DNA of 64,000 nt, taken from NCBI GenBank assembly GCA_937892915.1, contig CALBIC010000101.1:40738-104737 (forward strand). Direction: 5' to 3'. Below are positions 34,451-43,400 of this stretch, one piece after another (positions within the stretch are counted from its first letter, which is position 1; each line of letters begins with the position of its first letter). This DNA is from UBA5972 sp002430125 (GTDB lineage: Bacteria; Pseudomonadota; Alphaproteobacteria; Rhodobacterales; Rhodobacteraceae). Position numbers and translations under genes: made by a program. The notes below the pieces were generated by a model. The model worked only from the letters and a program-made list of their open reading frames with translations. It was not told where the DNA came from and made no database searches.

Positions 34451-35524
34451 TTATTCCTGATCCCAATTGCGAACCGGAGTCGCCCCGGCCGCACGCATCG
34501 TATCCATATAGGATTTCAGAACCGCCGTTCCGGCCTTGCCTTCGCTGTCAAGTTGGGCGGCCCAAAGCTTGGCGACGTTATCCATGCCGCCTGCCCATTC
34601 TGCGCGCATCTCGGGACTGACTTCGGTCACGGCCGCACCTTGGGACTGCATGATGCCAAGGAACTTGGAGACCGACGCATCCAGATCCGCATGATAGGCC
34701 ACACGGTCAGCAATCGCCGCGTCCTTTAGCGCCTTTTGCACATTCGCAGGCAAACCGTCGTACCAGTCTTTGTTGGCGGCAATCCCACCAGCATATTGTG
34801 CACCAAACCCGATCTTGGTGATGTAAGGCGCCACTTCATGCAGTTTGCCGGGCAAAGCTGCCGAGGCAAACACGATCACACCGTCATAAACCCCGGTTTT
34901 GATCTCGTTATAATAGGTCGTAAGGTTTCCCGAAACGCCAACAGCGCCGGTGCCCTTCAGCCAATTCACCGCAGGCCCCGGAGCGCCGATCTTCCGGCCT
35001 TCCATATCGGCAATGGAATTGACCGGAAACGTGGTCATCAGCAGATAGTCATCAATGCCAATCGCCCCACCCAGATATTCCAGACCGTTTTCCGCCCAGG
35101 ATGCCTTCATATCGGCGTTGGTTTCCTGCAACTGGTCCATCCAAGCAGCAACCAAAGCGGCGTCCGTATGCACGAAGGGGGTAAAATAGGTTACGTTCTG
35201 CACTGACAGTTTTGCCGGATCAAACAGGCTGGAAACCAGTCCAATTTCTGCAAGCCCTTCTTCAATCGCTTCCAGTTCGTCGCCGACTTTGGCCAGCGCC
35301 CCGCCATATTGCTCGCTCCAGGTGATCGTGGTGCCGCTGCCTTCAAGGGCGGCGTTCACCGCTGGAATAAAGGTTTGGCTTAAGTGTTTCACCCAACGAA
35401 AGACCGGCGGATGACCGGCAACGATCGTTACATTCATATCGGCGGCTTGGGTCACAGGTGCTGCAAACACCCCGCCCAGTGCGACGACCGCAGCTAATGT
35501 ACTAAGTTTCAGTAAGGCCTTCAT
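34451..35524 (-). CDS. dctP: TRAP transporter substrate-binding protein (DctP)
   Basis: A 357-residue periplasmic binding protein with a Sec signal peptide (cleavage near residue 28, PVTQAADM). The mature protein has the DctP fold. The conserved arginine-containing segment is ADMEGRKIGAPGPAVNWLKGTG, and LTTYYNEIKTGVYDGVIVFASA contributes to the ligand site, so an organic acid is the likely substrate. The start follows a strong GGGAGGAAACC ribosome binding site. First gene of the operon that continues with dctQ, dctM and hydrolases. Confidence 0.92.
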   Translation of the reverse strand: MKALLKLSTLAAVVALGGVFAAPVTQAADMNVTIVAGHPPVFRWVKHLSQTFIPAVNAALEGSGTTITWSEQYGGALAKVGDELEAIEEGLAEIGLVSSLFDPAKLSVQNVTYFTPFVHTDAALVAAWMDQLQETNADMKASWAENGLEYLGGAIGIDDYLLMTTFPVNSIADMEGRKIGAPGPAVNWLKGTGAVGVSGNLTTYYNEIKTGVYDGVIVFASAALPGKLHEVAPYITKIGFGAQYAGGIAANKDWYDGLPANVQKALKDAAIADRVAYHADLDASVSKFLGIMQSQGAAVTEVSPEMRAEWAGGMDNVAKLWAAQLDSEGKAGTAVLKSYMDTMRAAGATPVRNWDQE

Positions 35525-35888
35525 GGTTTCCTCCCGGTTAATTAATCTGTTAAGTCCTTGTTTTTTCGTGCAAAAATCGGCGAAAATAAACTATTCGAAC
35601 TTTGATGCTCCGAAAGCCGCGAATTCCCTCTCCCAAGGATTTTTTGCTGCATCAATGTGCAAGCCATACGATACGACCGCTCGCGAAATTCAGGATTGAA
35701 GACACCCATTTGCAACAAAGCCGCTCCCGGCAGGCGGGCATCTTTTTGGGATATTGATACCTGATGATCCGCAACATCAGAATTGATGGTTTTGAAACCC
35801 GAGTCAACAACTCTGGAATTGCGGGTGGGCGACCTGATGCAGATTTCGCGGCATCATTCACCCGTGAACAAACCTGCAGCCTCCCGCT
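35525..35888. other. 364-base gap before dctP: probable promoter region, no gene seen
   Basis: This stretch separates the dctP start from the 3' end of the GntR gene. It must hold the dctP promoter. A minus-strand TTGACT near 35800 is a candidate -35 box without a convincing -10 box. A short open frame at 35652-35861 has no recognisable protein features or ribosome binding site. The inverted repeat CTGATG-8-CATCAG (35761-35780) is too short to interpret. No GTATAC site like that before glxB was found. Confidence 0.5.
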
Positions 35889-36563
35889 TCAACCTTGAAA
35901 CGGCGTCGATTTCCGCGCTTCGATCTGCAATTCTTTGCCGTCAAAAATATGCGCAATCATTTTTTCAGCAGCCGTCGAACCGTCGCCGGTTTCAATCGCA
36001 TCCACCAAAGCCATATGATCACCAAGCGATTTTGACATGTCGACATTCTGCAAGGTTGCGAACAGCGTAAACGAATATACACGGCCCCAGATATTATCAA
36101 AGAAATCCAGCAAATACCGGTTATTGGTCGCTTCAACAAAGGCCCGGTGAATCGCTTTGTTCGCCTCAAAATAGGCCTGCACGCTGTTATCCGCCAGATC
36201 TTCTTCCTTCCGGATCAGATCCCGCAGATCGGCGCATATCTTTTTGTCGCCGGTTTCCGCCAGCAATCGCGCAGCGTAACCTTCAATCGCGGCTCTCGTG
36301 CCGTAAAGCTCGGAAATCTCGGCATTGCCGATCTTGCGTATTTTGAAACCGCCACGACCGGCGACCGTCAGGATACCTTCCTGTTCCATACGAAACAACG
36401 CTTCGCGAATCGGCGTGCGGCTGATTTCAAACTCTTCCGCCAGCTTTTCCTGCACAATCCTGTCATCCGCCGAAATCGTACCATCGCGGATCGCTTGCAT
36501 GATTTGGTCATAGACCTGATCGGCAAGCCGCACACGCGGCTGGGAAAGTGACCTAAATCCCAT
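35889..36563 (-). CDS. GntR-family transcriptional regulator, FCD type
   Basis: A 224-residue regulator. The N-terminal winged helix (residues about 8-72) has LADQVYDQIMQAIRDGTISADDRIVQEKLAEEFEISRTPIREALFRME, the standard GntR pattern, and an all-helical FCD effector domain follows (residues 85-215). The FCD metal-ligand pattern is visible as histidines in AIHRAFVEATNN, GDHMALVDAIETGD and AHIF. The ATG at 36563 follows AAGGAAGG; a TTG at 36584 is ignored. It diverges from the glx operon across 163 bases that contain GTATAC repeats overlapping a promoter, so it probably represses that operon. It could also control the TRAP operon downstream. Confidence 0.88.
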   Translation of the reverse strand: MGFRSLSQPRVRLADQVYDQIMQAIRDGTISADDRIVQEKLAEEFEISRTPIREALFRMEQEGILTVAGRGGFKIRKIGNAEISELYGTRAAIEGYAARLLAETGDKKICADLRDLIRKEEDLADNSVQAYFEANKAIHRAFVEATNNRYLLDFFDNIWGRVYSFTLFATLQNVDMSKSLGDHMALVDAIETGDGSTAAEKMIAHIFDGKELQIEARKSTPFQG

Positions 36564-36665
36564 CGTGGCCTTCCTTATTGACAAAATCCCTCAAAATTCT
36601 TGTTATCGGTTTCCGCATCCAACGAACAGTGAAATTGCGATACAGCGCGATCCGCATGCCTTTTC

Positions 36666-36700
36666 TTGTTGATACTCATTCCGTTCTGTATACAGTATAC
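36666..36700 (+). promoter_or_regulatory. glx operon promoter with GntR-type operator
   Basis: TTGTTG (36666-36671) and TATACA (36689-36694) are 17 bases apart. The -10 box lies inside the perfect palindrome CTGTATACAG (36686-36695), and a second GTATAC follows at 36695-36700. FCD-type GntR repressors often bind such GTATAC-centred sites, and the gntR gene is next door and divergent. Confidence 0.55.
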
Positions 36701-36726
36701 GAACACCTACGGAAAAGAGGAACGCT

Positions 36727-37671
36727 ATGTGTGGAATCGCTGGTAGAATACTGAACGGTCCCGGCAGAGTCGGCTATGACCTTGTTGAACTGATGGACGC
36801 ACAGGAACACCGTGGCGCGGATTCAACCGGATTTGCCATTTACGGAATTCCACGCGACACCGGATATGTCGTCAGGGCGATGGGGTTTGACCGCAATCAG
36901 CTTTCCAAAGACCTCGAAGATTTTCGCGCCATCCTGAAAGAACATGGCGGCGATTTCGTTGACGATCCAACCTGGGACAATAGCGACAGCAAACATTACT
37001 CGGCGCGCATGACAATCACCGACCCGGTGGATGTGGCGCGCTGGACAAAAGCTGCCGATCAGATTTGCGACCGGTTTGAAATGCAATCGGTTGGCCGCGC
37101 GCTTGAAATCATCAAGGATACCGGCGCTTATGCTGTCGCTGACAAGCACGGGGTGCGTGATATGATCGGCACTCACGGCCTTGGTCATGCCCGTCTGGCC
37201 ACCGAATCCGATGTCAGCCCAAACGCCAGCCATCCATTTTGGGCACGCCCCTTCCCGGACGTGGCAATCGTCCATAATGGCCAGATCACCGACTAATACA
37301 GCTGGCGCAAGCGCTTGGAACTAAAGGGATATCGCTTCCTTACATATAATGACAGCGAACTGATTGCGGTCTGGGTTTCTGACCGGATGAAGGAAGGCCT
37401 GACAATGGAACAGGCGCTGACCCGGTCAATCGAAGAAATCGACGGCGTTTTCACTTTCATGATCAGCCGGGCCGATAAAATCGGTTTTGCCAAAGACCGT
37501 TTCGCGATGAAGCCGTTGGTGGTCATCAACGAAAACGGCGAGATTTCAGCGGCAACCGAAGAACAATCCGTACGCCGTATCTGCGACGACGAGGGGGTCA
37601 GCATCATCAACTACGACGGCCCAAGCCTGCATGGCATCTGGGGCGTCGGAAACCGGAGGGCGGCTGCGTGA
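36727..37671 (+). pseudogene. glxB: Class II glutamine amidotransferase GlxB, interrupted by an in-frame TAA
   Basis: The reading frame begins MCGIAGRILNG, with Cys2 as the glutaminase nucleophile, and has HRGADSTGFAIYG, GHARLATESDVSPNASHPF and IVHNGQITD in the order of PurF-type amidotransferase domains. A TAA at 37294-37296 breaks it. The same frame continues at once with YSWRKRLELKGYRF-x-TYNDSELIAVWV and on to ATEEQSVRR, ending at 37671, so a full-length product would be 314 residues. The part before the stop (189 residues) lacks half the domain. The family is the amidotransferase part of split glutamate-synthase-like enzymes, including N-methylglutamate synthase. A good ribosome binding site (AAGAGGAA) and promoter remain. 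One base change would explain the damage. A sequencing error is the alternative. Confidence 0.85.
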
Positions 37672-38360
37672 CTGATGTCGTTATCGAGGTCGGCAAACGT
37701 CCGATCCGCCAAATCCACGAGGAAATTCAGGCGGCGGCCAATCAAGGCAAGTCGATCCTGATCACCAAAACCGGATCACGCCATAATCTGGGTGTCGGCC
37801 TGCCGCCGGGCTGCCGCCTGCATTTTGAAGGATCAGTCGGTTATTATTGCGGCGGCCTGAACACCGGCGCGATCATCAATATCGACCGCAACGCCGGGTG
37901 GGGTTGCGGCGAGGCGCAAAGCGACGGCCATATCACCATCGGCGGCTATGCCGGCATGTCGGTCGGGGCTGCCATGTTGGGCGGCACCATCCATGTCAAA
38001 GGCGATACCGGCCCGCGCGCCGGCGTCGCGATGAAGGGTGGCAACATCGTCGTTGAAGGCAAAATCGGCTATCAATCGGGGTTCATGGCGCATGGCGGCA
38101 AGATCATCGCCCTTGGCGGGGCCGGCGCAAGCTGTGCAGACGCGCTGTGGCAAGGTGAAGTCTGGATCACCGGCGACATCGAAGATTTGGGTGTCGATGC
38201 CATCATTACCGAACCAACCGCCGAACAAGTGGCCGAGGTGGACGCGATTCTGGATCCGCTGGGTCTGAAAGACACTTCTCGGGATTGGCGCAGAATTATC
38301 GCCGGTCAACGCCTTTGGTATTTTGAAAGCAGGGACGCAAAAGCATGGCTGATGATATAA
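37668..38360 (+). CDS. glxC: GXGXG-domain protein GlxC, intact relic in a decaying operon
   Basis: A 230-residue right-handed beta-helix protein of the GXGXG type, homologous to the C-terminal domain of glutamate synthase large subunits. The repeats are visible as CGGLNTGAIINIDRNAGWGCGEAQSDG, GGYAGMSVGAAMLGG, GDTGPRAGVAMKGG and GKIGYQSGFMAHGG. It starts with GTG at 37668, overlapping the glxB stop, with GGAGGG upstream. Its 3' end overlaps glxD by 16 bases. It has no stop or frameshift, but its partners GlxB and GlxD are broken, so it can have no normal complex here. In known systems (N-methylglutamate synthase MgsABC) this is the B-type subunit. Confidence 0.85.
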   Translation: MTDVVIEVGKRPIRQIHEEIQAAANQGKSILITKTGSRHNLGVGLPPGCRLHFEGSVGYYCGGLNTGAIINIDRNAGWGCGEAQSDGHITIGGYAGMSVGAAMLGGTIHVKGDTGPRAGVAMKGGNIVVEGKIGYQSGFMAHGGKIIALGGAGASCADALWQGEVWITGDIEDLGVDAIITEPTAEQVAEVDAILDPLGLKDTSRDWRRIIAGQRLWYFESRDAKAWLMI

Positions 38361-38812
38361 AAGCTCCGTACGAGTATCCGTTTGAAGAGGCCAGCGAAGA
38401 GTTAATCGGGTTTGGCGACGGTGCAATCCAAGGCCGCCCGGCTGGCGTTCCTTAGTCATATGACACGGGCGGTTCAGCCCGCTGGACACCCGAGGCAATT
38501 TCCGAAGCCCATGCGCTGGCGCAGCTTGGACGCTATCAGGTGCGCGGGTATAATTCGTTTAACCACCGGCTGCCGACATTTGACGACCTGACTTTTGTTC
38601 CCGCCACCATGACCCGCCTGCCCCTGGAAGGCTATCGCGAGAAATGCGAGACAAAGACCGTTCTGGGCGGCGGCCGTGGATTGGTTGAAAAACCGATCGA
38701 ACTTGATATCCCGATCTATATCGCCTCGATGTCGTTTGGCGCGCTGTCTGCCAGTGCGAAAGAAGCCCTTGGCCACCCAACGCAAAGGATAAAAAAGGCG
38801 GTGTTCTGGTAA
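38345..38812 (+). pseudogene. glxD: FMN-binding glutamate-synthase-like GlxD, stop codon and large 3' deletion
   Basis: The frame starts at 38345 inside the glxC end. It reads about 36 residues to an in-frame TAG (38453-38455), then resumes with SYDTGGSARWTPEA, RYQVRGYNSFNHRLPTFDDL, RLPLEGYREKC and IASMSFGALSASAKEALG. That is the start of the FMN-binding GOGAT-like domain. After the last glycine (about 38773) family likeness ends and the frame closes at 38812 after 12 unrelated codons. Intact relatives are about 440 residues, so roughly two thirds, including all FMN and iron-sulfur motifs, is missing. Next to it is the leader of the glutamine-synthetase-like gene, so a deletion joined the two. 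Confidence 0.88.
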
Positions 38813-38879
38813 CACGGGTTGTGGGGTTGGCAACCACATAACCGGGCCGCCCAAAAAGATAAAAGGGAGAAGACCAATA

Positions 38880-40174
38880 ATGACCAATAAAGACTTCAGC
38901 GTGCCGCCCGGCACCCACACTGTTGCCCTTGGGATGGGCGATATGAACGGCATTCTGCGCGGCAAACGCATTCCGGCGTCGCATTGGGAAACAACTGTCA
39001 AAGAAGGCAACGCCCTTTCAATCGCGTTGCTGGCCATCGATATGACCTGCGACATCTGGGATACGCCTTACGTCAATTTCGACAATGGCTATCCTGACAT
39101 GCATATGTTCCCGCTGACCAAACCCGTGGCCTCGCCTTGGGAAGACGGCTTTGCGATCTGTCTGGCGCGGGCTGAAGGCACCGATCACAAGCCAGTGCCG
39201 ATTGATCCGCGCGGCGCTTTAATCGCGCAAGTCTAACGGGCCGCCGCCATGGGCTACGAGGTCAAAACCGGAACCGAGCTTGAATTCTTCCTGCTTGATC
39301 CGGATACCCTGCAGCCCAAAGAGCAGTCAGTCCAAGTCTACAGCATGGCCCGCGCCGCCGAAATGGAACATGTTCTGGGGCCGATCCGCCAACAAATCAA
39401 CGAGCTTGGCATACCGATTGAACAATCAAACCCGGAATATGGTGCAGGTCAGGTCGAGGTGAATATCCGCTACGACGAGGCGTTGAAATCCGCCGATCAG
39501 GTTGTCTTGTTCCGCTCGCTTGTCAAGGAACTGGCGCATAAACACGGTTATCTTGCGACCTTCATGGCCAAACCCTTTATCGACGCATTAGGCAGCGGGT
39601 TCCATACGCATTATTCCCTGTGGAAAGACGGCAAGAACGCCTTTGCCGAAGCTGGCAAGCTGAACAAAATCGGCCTGTCTTTTCTGGCCGGATTGCAAAA
39701 ATACATGCCTGAAATTGCAATCGCCGGATCGTCCAATCCCAACGCTTTCCGCCGCCGCCAGCCCTATACGTTTTGCCCGATCAACAACAGTTGGGGCTAT
39801 GACAACCGCACCGTTGGCTTGCGGGTCATTCAGGGCCACGACAGCGCCGTTCGGGTTGAAAAGCGCGATGCCTCGGCTGATTGCAATCCTTATTATCTGC
39901 TGGCCACCGACATTGCCGCCGGTCTTGACGGCATCGAACAGGGGCTAACCCCGACCGAACCCTGCCATGGCAATGCTTACGCTCTGGAAACCGCCGACCC
40001 GCTGCCGCTTAATCTTACGGATGGGGTGCTTTGGCCAAAAGGTCCGAACTGATGCAACGGGTGCTGGGCGAAAGCCGTCTGGCGATCCTGATCCAGCAAG
40101 CAGAACGCGAGATTGAGTTTGTTGCCAACCAGGTGACACAGGTTGAAATCGACCGTTATATGCGGAATTTCTGA
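38880..40174 (+). pseudogene. Glutamine-synthetase-family ligase, broken by a TAA and a frameshift
   Basis: The frame starts at 38880 after GGGAGAAG. It encodes GMGDMNGILRGKRIP and WDTPYVNFDNGYPDMHMFP, the beta-grasp domain of PuuA-like glutamine synthetases. A TAA at 39234-39236 stops it in ALIAQV-stop-RAAAMGYEV, where relatives have a sense codon; GAA to TAA would suffice. The frame then continues through GTELEFFLL, GAGQVEVN, GFHTHYSLW, NSWGYDNRTVGLRV and the C terminus. A second lesion lies near 40027-40031, where one base seems lost, moving the last 45 residues (LAKRSELMQRVLGESRLA to YMRNF) into another frame ending at 40174. Intact, it would gamma-glutamylate an amine; the DMNG-x-x-RGK motif suggests a polyamine- or alkylamine-type substrate over ammonia, which is inference. 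Confidence 0.87.
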
Positions 40175-40209
40175 CCCTTGCCTGCCGATCAACCTCTATA
40201 ACGACACCA

Positions 40210-40237
40210 TTTGCGCCCGGCCCTTTCCGGGCGCAAA
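40210..40237 (+). terminator. Hairpin after the glx operon
   Basis: TTTGCGCCCGG (40210-40220) and CCGGGCGCAAA (40227-40237) form a perfect 11-bp stem with a 6-base loop, 36 bases after the last pseudogene. There is no T-run on the plus strand. It separates the decayed operon from gltB. Confidence 0.6.
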
Positions 40238-40457
40238 CGTGTCCAGCCAGAATTTCTTTTCGCCCGACACTTGGATTACGCATGGATTCAGGTGGTTTTG
40301 CCGCGAAAATACCGCCAAACATGCGGCACCAACCCGCCTGATATCCAAAAATCAAGGCTTGAAGTCGGATTTAGCTTCATGCCATTTAATCTCCCCGCAT
40401 GCTCGGGCATAAGACAGACACACAGATGGCCGATTCCTTATTCAGACGAGAAAACCC

Positions 40458-43400
40458 ATGACCATTGAAATCCCTCAGCAGCGCGGCGCCAAGGCTGGCC
40501 TTTACGACCCGCGCAATGAACATGACGCATGTGGCTTGGGTTTCATCGCGAATATCAAGGGCACCAAATCGCATAAGATTATCGAAGACGGCATCCGAAT
40601 CCTTGAGAATATGGAACATCGCGGCGCCACAGGTGCTGACCCGTTGATGGGGGATGGTGCCGGTATTTTGGTGCAGATCCCGCATGAATTTCTGGCGGAT
40701 GAATGCAGTATTCTGGGGTTTGACCTGCCACATGCCGGTGATTACAGCCTTGGTTATTTCTTCATGCCCCAAGACGTGGCCTTGCAGGATCAGATCAAAT
40801 CGATCATCGCCGACATGGCCAACGGCTCGGGTCACAACCTGATTGGCTGGCGGTCGGTTCCAACAAGCAACGCCAAACTGTCGCAAGACCCTGAAATCAT
40901 GGCGTCCGAGCCCGCACATTGGCAGGGCTTTTTCGCCCGCCCGGCTGGCATCAGCGATGACGATTTTGAACGTCGCGTCTATATCCTGCGCCGCGAGGTT
41001 TCAAACGGGGTGATCCAGCATTTGGGCAGCCGCGAAGATGTCTATCCGGTATCAATGTCGTCGCGCACCGTCGTCTATAAAGGCATGTTCCTCGCGGACC
41101 AGTTGCACCCCTATTACGCAGACCTGCGCGACCAACGCTTTGTGTCGGCACTTGCCATGGTCCACCAGCGGTTTTCGACCAACACTTTCCCATCGTGGAA
41201 ACTGGCGCATCCGTACCGCATGGTCGCCCATAACGGCGAAATCAACACGTTGCGCGGCAACGTAAACTGGATGGCAGCCCGGCAATCAACGCTGTCAAGC
41301 GACCTGTTCGGGGCCGAGATCGAAAAAATCTGGCCGGTTTCCTACGAAGGCCAATCCGACACAGCCTGCTTTGACAACGCATTAGAGCTGCTGTTTCAAG
41401 GCGGTTATTCACTGGCACACGCCATGATGATGCTGATCCCCGAAGCCTGGGCCGGCAATCCGCTGATGGACGAACAACGCCGCGCGTTTTACGAATATCA
41501 CGCAGCCCTGATGGAACCATGGGACGGCCCCGCCGCGATTGCCTTCACCGATGGCCGCCAGATCGGTGCCACGCTTGACCGCAACGGCCTGCGCCCTGCC
41601 CGCTATTTTGTGCTGGACGACGACACGGTTGTACTGGCCTCAGAAGCCGGGACATTGCCGTTTGACGAAAGTAAAGTCGTCACCAAATGGCGGCTTCAGC
41701 CCGGTAAAATGCTGCTGATCGACCTTGAAAAAGGCGTCATCGTTTCGGACGAGGAAATCAAACACGACCTCTGCGGCGCACATGACTATGACAGATGGCT
41801 GAAAGATACGCAGATCGTTCTGGAAGAAATGAAAGGTGCCAAATCCTCTCCGCGCAAGCATCAGGGCCCTGATCTGATGAATGCACAAAAGGCTTTTGGC
41901 TATACGCAGGAAGACATCAAATTCCTGATGAAGCCGATGGCGACGACCGGTCAGGAAGCTTTGGGATCAATGGGCACTGATACGCCGATTTCCGCGATTT
42001 CAAACAAGGCCAAGCTGCTTTACACCTATTTCAAGCAAAACTTTGCCCAGGTCACCAACCCGCCGATTGACCCGATCCGCGAGGAATCGGTGATGAGCCT
42101 TGTGTCCTTTATTGGCCCGCGCCCGAACCTGTTTGATCTTGCTCACACCTCCACCAACAAACGGCTGGAAGTTCGCCAACCGATCCTGCGCAACTCGGAT
42201 TTGCTTAAAATCCGCGACATCAGCGACATTGGCGACAACCAGTTCGTGTCGCGCGTTCTGGACATAACTTTCAATGCAGACCGCGGCCCGGACGGGATGA
42301 AATTCTGCCTTGATAACCTGTGTCAAGCCGCTGAAAAAGCTGTGAAAACCGGCGAAAACATCATCATCCTGTCGGATCGCCAGTTCGGCGAAAACCGGGT
42401 TGCCGTGCCTGCCCTTTTGGCAACGGCTGCCGTGCACCACCACCTGATCCTGAAAGGTTTGCGCACCTCGGTTGGGTTGGTTGTTGAATCCGCCGAACCC
42501 CGCGAAGTGCACCATTTCGCGATGCTGGCCGGTTACGGCGCCGAGGCAATCAACCCCTATCTGGCCTTTGAAACGCTGGCTGAAATGCACGCAAACAACG
42601 AGTTTCCGTCCGAGGTTGACGCCCGTGAAGTCGTGCAACGCTATATTAAATCCATCGACAAAGGCCTGCTGAAAGTCATGTCGAAAATGGGGATTTCGAC
42701 CTATCAATCCTATTGCGGCGCGCAGATTTTTGACGCGATCGGCCTGTCCTCGCCGTTCATTGCCAAATACTTCACTGGCACCGCCAGCCAGATCGAAGGC
42801 ATCGGGCTTACTGAAATCGCCAAAGAAACCTTCGAGCGTCACCGCGCCGCCTATAGCAACGTGCCGGTACTGGCGCATGAACTCGATGTCGGCGGCGATT
42901 ACGCCCTGCGCCAACGTGGCGAGGCACATGCCTGGACATCTGACACAATCACCAACCTGCAACACGCCGTGCGCGGCAATTCGCAGGAACGTTACCGCGA
43001 GTTCGCCAAGTCCATAAACGACCAGCAAGAACGCCTGTTGACGATCCGCGGCCTGTTCCGCCTGCGCCCCGCTGCTGAAACCGGACGCACCCCGATTGAT
43101 CTGGCCGATGTTGAAAGCGCTGCCGCGATCGTCAAACGCTTTTCCACCGGCGCGATGTCTTATGGCTCGATCTCGGCCGAAGCGCACGAGAATCTGGCGA
43201 TTGCGATGAACCGGATTGGCGGCAAATCCAACACCGGCGAAGGTGGCGAAGAAGTTGAACGCTTCACCCCGATGCCAAATGGTGACAGCAAGCGTTCAGC
43301 GATCAAACAGGTCGCGTCCGGGCGGTTCGGGGTGACCACCGAATACCTGATGAACGCCGACATGATCCAGATTAAGATGGCGCAGGGCGCGAAACCCGGC

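Noticed and set aside
35652..35861. 69-codon frame between dctP and the GntR gene
   Set aside because: No ribosome site, no recognisable features, and placement in the probable dctP promoter region.
38453..38455. TAG in glxD as a pyrrolysine codon in a methylamine-linked gene
   Set aside because: Pyrrolysine is known from methanogen-type methylamine methyltransferases, not from this family. The same operon also has two TAA codons, a frameshift and a big deletion, and no pylT-like tRNA was seen.
42000..43187. 395-codon antisense frame inside gltB
   Set aside because: Complementary to conserved gltB coding sequence, with no ribosome site or family motif.
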